Shown one piece after another: positions 8,005 to 12,605 of a DNA stretch of 12,605 nucleotides. The stretch lies in the NCBI GenBank assembly GCA_015067125.1, contig SVNB01000049.1, forward strand, positions 1-12,605. Reading direction: 5' to 3'. Source of the DNA: Oscillospiraceae bacterium (GTDB taxonomy: Bacteria; Bacillota; Clostridia; Oscillospirales; Ruminococcaceae). The translations under genes were made by a program, and so were the position numbers. The notes under the pieces were generated by a model that worked only from the letters and a program-made list of their open reading frames with translations, did not search any database and was not told the DNA's origin. How positions within the stretch are numbered: the first letter of the stretch is position 1; each line of letters begins with the position of its first letter.

Positions 8005-9141
8005 TTAAATAAGTGCAAAGGCAAATTTTCTTGCCTCTGTGTCTGTTTCAAAAACATCTTCAAAATTGTCGCCAGCCGGAAGAGGCATTTCGACAGTTTT
8101 TTCAACAATTCTGGGAATATCGGTAAAACCGATTTTTCCTTCAAGAAAAGCCGCAACGGCAATTTCATCCGCCGCGTTGAATGCGGCCGTTGCCGTTTTG
8201 CCTATGGAAAGGGCATATCTGGCAATATTGGTGGAAGGAAAAGCTGCGTTATCCTGTGCATAAAAGTGCAGGGTGCAGATTTTCGCAAGATCAAGACTTT
8301 CCACAGCGCTTTCGCATCTTTCCGGATTGGTAAGCGCATACTGGATTGGCGTTCTCATATCCGGAACGCCAAGCTGCGCCAGAACCGAATTATCGGTAAA
8401 TTCCACAAGAGAATGCACAATGCTTTCTCTGTGTATAACCACATCAATATTATTCTGCGAAACCCCAAAAAGATGTGCGGCTTCTATAATTTCAAGTCCT
8501 TTGTTTGCCATTGTGGCGGAATCTATGGTCACTTTTCTGCCCATATTCCAGGTTGGGTGATTAAGAGCATCCGCAGGTGTGACTTTTTCAAGTTCTTCCG
8601 CCGTTCTTCCAAAAAACGGTCCGCCGGAAGCGGTTAAAATCAGCCTTTTTATGCGGCTGTAATCCCCTTTTGCCTGCAAACACTGAAAAATCGCGGAATG
8701 TTCGCTATCTACCGGAATTATTTTTACTCCGTGTTCCTTTGCATAATCCATAACCCTTTTTCCGCCGGCCACAAGGGTTTCTTTGTTTGCAAGGGCAATA
8801 TCGTTTCCGGCTTCTATTGCGGCAATGGTTGGTTTAAGGCCGGCAATACCGGTAACGGCATTGAGCACGATATCGCAATCGGCAGAAGCTGCTTCGAGCA
8901 CTGCTTCTTTTCCGCCGAGCACGGTTATTCCCGTGCCAAAAAGTGCGATGCTCAAGCGCTTTGCGGCTTCTTCATCATACATTGCCACAAGCTTTGGCAT
9001 AAACTCTTTTGCCTGTTTTTCCATAAGTTCAACGTTGCTGCCTGCGGCAAGCGCCACAACTTTATAGCCAAGCCTTCTGCAAACGTCAAGGGCCTGGGTT
9101 CCTATGGAACCGGTTGAACCCAGTATAGAAAGGCGCTTCAT
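8005..9141 (-). CDS. dxr: 1-deoxy-D-xylulose 5-phosphate reductoisomerase
   Basis: Dxr converts DXP to MEP with NADPH, the first committed step of the MEP isoprenoid pathway. The 378-residue protein starts MKRLSILGSTGSIG, with the Rossmann GSTGSIG at 8-14. The metal-binding VDSEHSA (Asp145, Glu147) and GLEIIEA (Glu217) are intact, as are ASGGPFF (171-177), the catalytic-loop HPTWNMGRKVTIDSAT (195-210) and a C-terminal helical domain. The frame stays open upstream to a TTG at 9192. The ATG at 9141 is chosen because AGGAGG precedes it by seven bases and because homologues begin here. It is the third operon enzyme of the isoprenoid/lipid-carrier group with ispG and uppS. A hairpin lies between it and cdsA. 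Confidence 0.97.
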   Translation of the reverse strand: MKRLSILGSTGSIGTQALDVCRRLGYKVVALAAGSNVELMEKQAKEFMPKLVAMYDEEAAKRLSIALFGTGITVLGGKEAVLEAASADCDIVLNAVTGIAGLKPTIAAIEAGNDIALANKETLVAGGKRVMDYAKEHGVKIIPVDSEHSAIFQCLQAKGDYSRIKRLILTASGGPFFGRTAEELEKVTPADALNHPTWNMGRKVTIDSATMANKGLEIIEAAHLFGVSQNNIDVVIHRESIVHSLVEFTDNSVLAQLGVPDMRTPIQYALTNPERCESAVESLDLAKICTLHFYAQDNAAFPSTNIARYALSIGKTATAAFNAADEIAVAAFLEGKIGFTDIPRIVEKTVEMPLPAGDNFEDVFETDTEARKFAFALI

Positions 9142-9169
9142 AAAAAAGCCTCCTTTTAAATCTATAAAA

Positions 9170-9195
9170 TTATTGCCGCAACAAAGCGGCAATAA
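9170..9195. other. Perfect 10-bp inverted repeat in the cdsA-dxr gap
   Basis: The arms TTATTGCCGC (9170-9179) and GCGGCAATAA (9186-9195) flank a six-base loop. In the minus-strand transcript the hairpin follows cdsA and is followed by TTTTAT, so it could be a weak or partial terminator that lowers dxr and downstream expression, or an mRNA stability element. The T run is short, so full termination is unlikely, and the genes beyond it have no obvious promoter of their own. Confidence 0.5.
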
Positions 9196-9219
9196 AATAA
9201 TATCCTTAATTTTTGTATT

Positions 9220-10032
9220 TTAAATGAACGGAAAGTAAATATTCCACATATAAAGAAGCGGCACTACAAAAAGCCAGGAATCAAAACGGTCCAGAACGCC
9301 GCCGTGGCCGGGCATAATATTGCCGTAATCTTTAATGTTAAGCTGGCGCTTTATTGCAGAAAAACAAAGATCGCCCAAAATTGCCGCAACCGCGCCTACT
9401 GGGAGAAAAATCACAAGGTTAACCCAGTTTACGCTGTAACCTGTAACCATACCGAAAATAAGCGCAAACGCACAGCAAAGTATCACGTCGCCAAAAACTC
9501 CGCCTATAGCGCCTTCCACAGTCTTTTTGGGACTGATTTCCGGGCAAAGCTTGCGTTTTCCAAAAAAGTATCCGCTGAAGTAGGCGCAGGTATCGTTAAA
9601 CCATGCAACGGCAAGGCTTAACATAACAAGAAAATACGCAATGGTGCTTCCGTAATTGCGGAAAAGAAGAATCATGGAAAAGATTTTTGGAATTATTATA
9701 ACCGCAAAAAATGCCGCTGCAGCATCGTTAAATTTTATGTTATCTTTATCCGCAAGCACAAACAAAAGAATAATTCCGGCAAAAACATAATCCACAAAAC
9801 TTGCTATGGAAGAAAAAGTCTGATAATACGTGCTGGAAAAAAACGCGGCAAAAACTGCGCATACAGCCAAAAATCCTCTGTTTTTTGCAAGGCCTACGGC
9901 ATTTATAACTTCATAAACCGCAATAACAGAAACAAGCGCTATTGCAACGTCAAGCACAGGAGTTTCAAACAATAACAGCACTGCGGCCAGAATAACAAGC
10001 GCAACAACCGCAGAAATTATCCTTGTTTTCAA
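9220..10032 (-). CDS. cdsA: Phosphatidate cytidylyltransferase (CDP-diglyceride synthase)
   Basis: CdsA is an integral membrane enzyme that makes CDP-diacylglycerol from CTP and phosphatidate, the branch point for phospholipids. The sequence is strongly hydrophobic with about seven to eight membrane helices. Near the C-terminus it carries the family signature SAIKRQLNIKDYGNIMPGHG followed by GVLDRFD, as well as the upstream FNDTCAYFSGYFFGK and SPKKTVEGA blocks. The start is a judgement. A GTG at 10039-10041 opens the frame three codons earlier, but it sits inside the ribosome site. GAGGTGA (10038-10044) pairs well with the 16S rRNA tail and is correctly spaced before the TTG at 10030-10032, giving MKTRIISAVV, which is how homologues begin. 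About 20 bases separate it from uppS. Confidence 0.95.
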   Translation of the reverse strand: MKTRIISAVVALVILAAVLLLFETPVLDVAIALVSVIAVYEVINAVGLAKNRGFLAVCAVFAAFFSSTYYQTFSSIASFVDYVFAGIILLFVLADKDNIKFNDAAAAFFAVIIIPKIFSMILLFRNYGSTIAYFLVMLSLAVAWFNDTCAYFSGYFFGKRKLCPEISPKKTVEGAIGGVFGDVILCCAFALIFGMVTGYSVNWVNLVIFLPVGAVAAILGDLCFSAIKRQLNIKDYGNIMPGHGGVLDRFDSWLFVVPLLYMWNIYFPFI

Positions 10033-10037
10033 AAATT

Positions 10038-10044
10038 TCACCTC
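10038..10044 (-). promoter_or_regulatory. Ribosome binding site that sets the cdsA start
   Basis: GAGGTGA is a seven-base match to the anti-Shine-Dalgarno complement. It contains the GTG that would otherwise be taken as the start codon. Measured from GAGG, the TTG at 10032 is eight bases away, while the GTG overlaps the site itself. Confidence 0.65.
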
Positions 10045-10052
10045 TTATATCA

Positions 10053-10757
10053 TCAGACGCCGCCAAACCGGCGATTTCTTTTAGAATATTCCTCTATAGC
10101 CGCATCAAGATCCGCTCTTGTAAAATCCGGCCAAAGAACATTCATAAAAACAAATTCGGAATATGCGCTTTCCCACAAAAGAAAGTTAGAAAGCCGTTCT
10201 TCCCCGCTTGGACGGATTATCAGATCCGCTTCCGGCGTGCCGGAATAAAGCCTTGCGGAAACCGTATCTTCGGTAATATCTTCGGCAGATAATCTGCCTT
10301 CTGCAATATCTTTTGCAATTTCTTTTACCGCGTGAACAATTTCATCCCTGCCGCCGTAATTAAGCGCAATCTGCACGGTGGTTATAACTTCGCCCACGTC
10401 GGCGTTTTCCGCTTCTTCCATCATGGCGCGCAAATCCGCATCAAAAGGCGTTTTATCGCCTATAAAGCGTACTGCGACCTGTTCGTTGGCAGCTTTTTTC
10501 ATGTTTTTAAGATAGTCGCGCATAAGGTTCATAACCCCATCCACTTCTTCTTTGGGTCTTTTCCAGTTTTCCGTGGAAAAGGCATAGACAGTAAGCCATT
10601 TTATGCCAAGCTCTTTGCAGTATTTGGAAATATCCACAAAAACCTCGGCACCTTTTTTATGGCCCATATTACGCGGAAGGCCGCGTTTTTTTGCCCAGCG
10701 GCCGTTTCCGTCCATGATAATGCCGATATGCTCCGGCAAAATAATTTTATCGGTCAT
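10053..10757 (-). CDS. uppS: Di-trans,poly-cis-undecaprenyl diphosphate synthase
   Basis: UppS adds isopentenyl units to farnesyl diphosphate to make the C55 lipid carrier for peptidoglycan and other wall polymers. The 234-residue protein has the family landmarks: IIMDGNGRWAKKRG (13-25, catalytic Asp16), GHKKGAE (32-38), YAFSTENWKRP (58-68), LNYGGRDEI (132-140) and a C-terminal GEERLSNFLLWESAYSEF (185-202) ending RRFGG. The diphosphate-binding RTSGE motif reads RPSGE here (182-186), a Thr-to-Pro change in an otherwise conserved loop. The ATG follows GGAGG by seven bases. It lies 27 bases after frr and just before cdsA. Confidence 0.97.
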   Translation of the reverse strand: MTDKIILPEHIGIIMDGNGRWAKKRGLPRNMGHKKGAEVFVDISKYCKELGIKWLTVYAFSTENWKRPKEEVDGVMNLMRDYLKNMKKAANEQVAVRFIGDKTPFDADLRAMMEEAENADVGEVITTVQIALNYGGRDEIVHAVKEIAKDIAEGRLSAEDITEDTVSARLYSGTPEADLIIRPSGEERLSNFLLWESAYSEFVFMNVLWPDFTRADLDAAIEEYSKRNRRFGGV

Positions 10758-10784
10758 ATCGGCACCTCCGTAAAAATCAGATAA

Positions 10785-11339
10785 TCAGATTTCCATAATC
10801 TCTTTTTCTTTTTCCGCAGCCATTTTATCAATTTTTGCGACAAAATCATCGGTAAGCTTCTGAATATCTTTTTCAAGATCTTTAAGGTCATCTTCGGTGA
10901 TGAGTTTATCTTTAAGCTGCTTTTTGCAGAAATCATTTGCGTCGCGTCTGTGGTTGCGAACGTTTACCTTTGCTTCTTCTGCGTGTTTGGAAACAGTTTT
11001 GCAAAGATCTTTACGGCGCTCTTCGGTAAGAGGCGGGAAAACAAGACGAATGCAAACGCCGTCGTTCTGGGGCGGAATGCCTATATCGGAAGCATTGATT
11101 GCTTTTTCTATGGATTTAAGGCAGCTTCTGTCCCAGGGCTGGATAACAAGAATTCTTGCTTCGGAAACAGAAACCGCTGCGACCTGGTTGATAGGGGTCA
11201 TGGCGCCATAATATTCAACGCTTACTCTGTCAAGAACGCCGGGGTTTGCGCGTCCTGCACGGATGGAAGCGTAGTCGCTTGCAAGCACAGAGATGGTTTT
11301 CTCCATTTTTTCATTATAGGGAATAAGCTGTTCTCTCAT
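10785..11339 (-). CDS. frr: Ribosome recycling factor
   Basis: RRF, with EF-G, splits the post-termination ribosome. The 184 residues match the usual length of about 185. The tRNA-shaped two-domain pattern is visible: a long first helix with SIRAGRANPGVLD (26-38), a beta domain with YYGAMTPINQVAAV and VIQPWDR, then PPLTEERRKDL and the characteristic VRNHRRDAND segment leading into the last long charged helix. The ATG follows AGGAGG with five bases between. It is separated from pyrH by about 100 bases. That gap holds only a loose GGTGAA/TTCACC inverted repeat; I see no clear promoter or terminator in it, so cotranscription with pyrH is assumed. Confidence 0.98.
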   Translation of the reverse strand: MREQLIPYNEKMEKTISVLASDYASIRAGRANPGVLDRVSVEYYGAMTPINQVAAVSVSEARILVIQPWDRSCLKSIEKAINASDIGIPPQNDGVCIRLVFPPLTEERRKDLCKTVSKHAEEAKVNVRNHRRDANDFCKKQLKDKLITEDDLKDLEKDIQKLTDDFVAKIDKMAAEKEKEIMEI

Positions 11340-11439
11340 AATGTCCTCCTTTTTAGGTGAAAAATGTATTTATAAAGCCGTTTTTTAAAAGGAAATTCAC
11401 CCTTTTCCCTTTACGGCAAAATTAACAAAATCAAAAATA

Positions 11440-12147
11440 TCAGCCGGTAACAACGGTGCCTATATTTTCGCCCTGAACAGCCCTTACTATATTATCGGGA
11501 TCATCAAGGCTGAAAACAAGAACGGGCATATTGTTATCACGGCAAAGCGCTGCGGAAGTCGCATCCATAACGGCAAGCTCCTTATCAAGCACTTCTTTAA
11601 AAGTAAGGGTATCATAGCGTTTTGCATCATCAAATTTGTGCGGATCTTTATCATAAACGCCGTCCACCATGGTGGCCTTAAAGAAGATATCCGCATTTAT
11701 TTCCACCGCTCTTAAAGCGCTGGCAGTATCTGTGGAAAAACAAGGTCTGCCGATGCCGCCGCCAAAAATCACAACACGGCCTTTATCAAGATGTCTTATA
11801 GCTCTGCCTTTGATAAAAAGCTCCGCAATTTCCGGCATGGAAATAGCCGTTTGAACCCTTGCGTTTACGCCCATCTGTTCAAGGGTATCGCCCACAGCAA
11901 TGGCGTTGATAATGGTTGCAAGCATTCCCATGTGGTCGGCTCTGGTTCTGTCCATATTTCCGCTGGAACGTCCGCGCCAGAAGTTTCCGCCGCCAACAAC
12001 AACGGCAACCTGTGCGCCAAGTTCCACGCATTTTTTAATACTTTCGCAAATGGGGGTGATAATACTGAAATCAAGGCCAACGCCTTTGGGGCCTGCAAGG
12101 GCTTCTCCGCTGATTTTTATAAGCACCCTTTTATATTTAAGTCCCAT
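11440..12147 (-). CDS. pyrH: Uridylate kinase (UMP kinase)
   Basis: PyrH phosphorylates UMP to UDP and is the bacterial hexameric amino-acid-kinase-fold type. The 235 residues include KISGEALAG (11-19), VVVGGGNFWRG (49-59), DHMGMLATIINA (71-82), the GGGIG loop at 129-133, FSTDTASALRA (137-147) and TMVDGVYDKDP (159-169). The loop that usually reads GNPFF has GRPCF here, a small local divergence. The frame extends to a TTG at 12162, but that codon overlaps the ribosome site. The ATG at 12147 has GGAG nine bases upstream and gives the normal N-terminus. It is the first gene of the operon. The rpsB-tsf pair that often precedes pyrH is not in the window. Confidence 0.97.
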   Translation of the reverse strand: MGLKYKRVLIKISGEALAGPKGVGLDFSIITPICESIKKCVELGAQVAVVVGGGNFWRGRSSGNMDRTRADHMGMLATIINAIAVGDTLEQMGVNARVQTAISMPEIAELFIKGRAIRHLDKGRVVIFGGGIGRPCFSTDTASALRAVEINADIFFKATMVDGVYDKDPHKFDDAKRYDTLTFKEVLDKELAVMDATSAALCRDNNMPVLVFSLDDPDNIVRAVQGENIGTVVTG

Positions 12148-12156
12148 GTCAAATCG

Positions 12157-12160
12157 CTCC
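12157..12160 (-). promoter_or_regulatory. Ribosome binding site for pyrH
   Basis: GGAG lies nine bases before the ATG at 12147. It overlaps the alternative in-frame TTG at 12160-12162, which argues against that codon being the start. Confidence 0.7.
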
Positions 12161-12173
12161 AATCGTCATAGCC

Positions 12174-12189
12174 GGAAGAAGCTTATTCC
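12174..12189. other. Near-palindrome in the pyrH leader
   Basis: GGAAGAAGCTTATTCC is a 16-base palindrome with one mismatched pair, centred on AAGCTT. It lies roughly 10-25 bases downstream of the predicted pyrH transcription start. It could be an operator or a small leader hairpin, or chance. Confidence 0.3.
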
Positions 12190-12206
12190 TCTCCCTATTC
12201 TATATT

Positions 12207-12235
12207 ATTTTACTATAATAAAGAACAGATGTAAA
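12207..12235 (-). promoter_or_regulatory. Sigma-A-type promoter for the pyrH operon
   Basis: On the minus strand, TTTACA (12230-12235) is followed after exactly 17 bases by TAAAAT (12207-12212). Each hexamer matches five of six consensus positions. Transcription would start near 12200, giving a leader of about 50 bases before the pyrH ATG. A perfect TATAAT at 12281-12286 further upstream has no matching -35. Confidence 0.75.
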
Positions 12236-12296
12236 GATTAAAATAGGATTTTTACAGTTTTAGTTTTTCACATTTTATTTATTATAGTATAGATAT

Positions 12297-12324
12297 AAAA
12301 AAACACCCTGCCAAATGGCGGGTG
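12297..12324 (-). terminator. Leftward Rho-independent terminator with no visible gene
   Basis: Read on the minus strand, CACCC-GCC pairs with GGC-A-GGGTG around an ATTT loop (12304-12324, one bulged base), followed at once by seven T (12303-12297). This is a classical terminator for RNA arriving from the right. No minus-strand gene lies between it and the right-hand regulator. It may insulate the pyrH promoter, end a short RNA, or be left from an older gene arrangement. Confidence 0.75.
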
Positions 12325-12339
12325 GCCATAAAACAGTTT

Positions 12340-12369
12340 CAGTCCCGGTAGGATTACCTGCCGGGACTG
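12340..12369. repeat. 13-bp inverted repeat next to the rightward promoter
   Basis: The arms at 12340-12352 and 12357-12369 (CAGTCCCGG.AGG type) flank the loop ATTA. In plus-strand RNA all 13 pairs can form, one as U-G; in minus-strand RNA that pair is an A-C mismatch. It ends three bases before the -35 of the rightward promoter, and no T run follows on the plus strand. It may be part of a tandem termination region with the adjacent leftward hairpin, or an operator. Confidence 0.6.
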
Positions 12370-12372
12370 TTC

Positions 12373-12401
12373 TTGTACAACTTACAGCAATGTGATAAAA
12401 T
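12373..12401 (+). promoter_or_regulatory. Candidate promoter for the HTH regulator
   Basis: TTGTAC (12373-12378) is followed after 17 bases by TAAAAT (12396-12401), with a TG two bases upstream of the -10. Transcription would begin near 12408 and give a leader of about 130 bases before the ATG at 12536. I see no riboswitch in the leader. It holds one short stem (12487-12494 with 12502-12510, TAGAAAAG/CTTTTTCTA) close to the ribosome site. Confidence 0.6.
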
Positions 12402-12486
12402 GGACAAAACAATTAGACAAACTTGAATTTGCAGGAATAATTAGTAATTCCACTTAGATTCTCCAAATAGGGGATGTCGTTTTTCA

Positions 12487-12510
12487 TAGAAAAGAGGTAT
12501 GCTTTTTCTA
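12487..12510. other. Imperfect inverted repeat upstream of the HTH gene
   Basis: TAGAAAAG and CTTTTTCTA flank a seven-base spacer, with one extra T in the right arm. Because the neighbouring gene encodes a DNA-binding regulator, this could be an autoregulatory operator, but position and symmetry are the only support. Confidence 0.3.
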
Positions 12511-12535
12511 CAAACAACAAACGGAGGTAGAGAAA

Positions 12536-12605
12536 ATGAATCAACAAGCAACGGGAAAGTTTATAGCACAAAAAAGAAAAGAGAAAAGCCTTACACAGGA
12601 ACAGT
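12536..12605 (+). CDS. Xre-family helix-turn-helix regulator, N-terminus (partial at right edge)
   Basis: Twenty-three codons are visible, from ATG with GGAGG (12523-12527) eight bases upstream. The sequence GKFIAQKRKEKSLTQEQ is the typical first helix and the start of the recognition unit of Cro/C1-type (HTH_3) repressors, where the LTQEQLA turn is the hallmark. The rest lies outside the window, so target, effector domain and length are unknown. It points away from pyrH, with about 390 bases between the two starts. Arginine is AGA and lysine AAA/AAG in this AT-rich segment, unlike the core operon, but the sample is too short to prove transfer. Confidence 0.8.
   Translation, partial: MNQQATGKFIAQKRKEKSLTQEQ

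Noticed and set aside
6751..8637. 628-codon plus-strand open frame opposite rseP and dxr
   Set aside because: Same antisense codon effect; both minus-strand genes carry intact catalytic motifs.
9142..9192. Upstream TTG start for dxr adding 17 residues
   Set aside because: The extension would run through the hairpin and the AGGAGG site; the Rossmann motif begins normally from the ATG at 9141.
11356..11401. GGTGAA/TTCACC inverted repeat in the frr-pyrH gap as a terminator or operator
   Set aside because: The six-base arms are more than 30 bases apart and no T run follows, so it is probably chance.
12148..12162. Upstream TTG start for pyrH
   Set aside because: The codon overlaps the GGAG ribosome site that serves the ATG at 12147, and homologues begin at the ATG.
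12281..12286. Perfect TATAAT on the minus strand as the main pyrH promoter
   Set aside because: No acceptable -35 at 16-18 bases upstream, and it overlaps the downstream edge of the leftward terminator; the TTTACA-17-TAAAAT promoter is better.

Overview
The window reads as a stretch of core chromosome from a Gram-positive bacterium of the Bacillota, most likely a Clostridia-type anaerobe. The main reason is the presence of PolC, the Gram-positive replicative polymerase with a built-in proofreading exonuclease. It sits in the gene order pyrH-frr-uppS-cdsA-dxr-rseP-ispG-polC, which is typical of that group. Composition is moderate GC, Shine-Dalgarno sites are strong, and several starts are TTG. 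I cannot name a genus from sequence alone.

Layout, left to right. (1) Positions 1-619, plus strand: the C-terminal part of a nucleotidyltransferase-like protein, cut by the left edge. (2) Positions 626-659: a perfect 14-bp hairpin with A and T tracts on both sides, a bidirectional terminator shared by this gene and the operon coming from the right. (3) Positions 658-12147, minus strand: nine tightly packed genes, transcribed right to left as pyrH, frr, uppS, cdsA, dxr, rseP, ispG, polC and a HisC-like PLP-fold gene. Most gaps are 2-30 bases; only pyrH-frr (about 100) and cdsA-dxr (about 80) are longer. (4) Positions 12148-12535: a 388-base AT-rich divergent intergenic region. It holds a good promoter for pyrH, a leftward terminator that serves no visible gene, a second hairpin, and a promoter pointing right. 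(5) Positions 12536-12605, plus strand: the first 23 codons of an Xre-type helix-turn-helix regulator, cut by the right edge.

The operon joins several growth functions. These are UMP phosphorylation (PyrH), ribosome recycling (Frr), the MEP isoprenoid pathway (Dxr, IspG), the undecaprenyl carrier (UppS), CDP-diacylglycerol synthesis (CdsA), intramembrane proteolysis (RseP) and DNA replication (PolC). Dxr and IspG make the C5 precursors that UppS turns into the lipid carrier for the cell wall, while CdsA supplies phospholipid precursors.

No new system is evident. The items most worth a second look are: the last operon gene, a PLP-fold protein that seems to lack several catalytic residues of its family; a clustered, in-frame GTGCTC/GAGCAC hexamer in that gene; an orphan leftward terminator with a possible short RNA between pyrH and the regulator; and very strong avoidance of TTA, CTA and TCA codons, which creates kilobase-long empty frames opposite the real genes. 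No tRNA, rRNA, CRISPR array, insertion sequence or known riboswitch was recognised.
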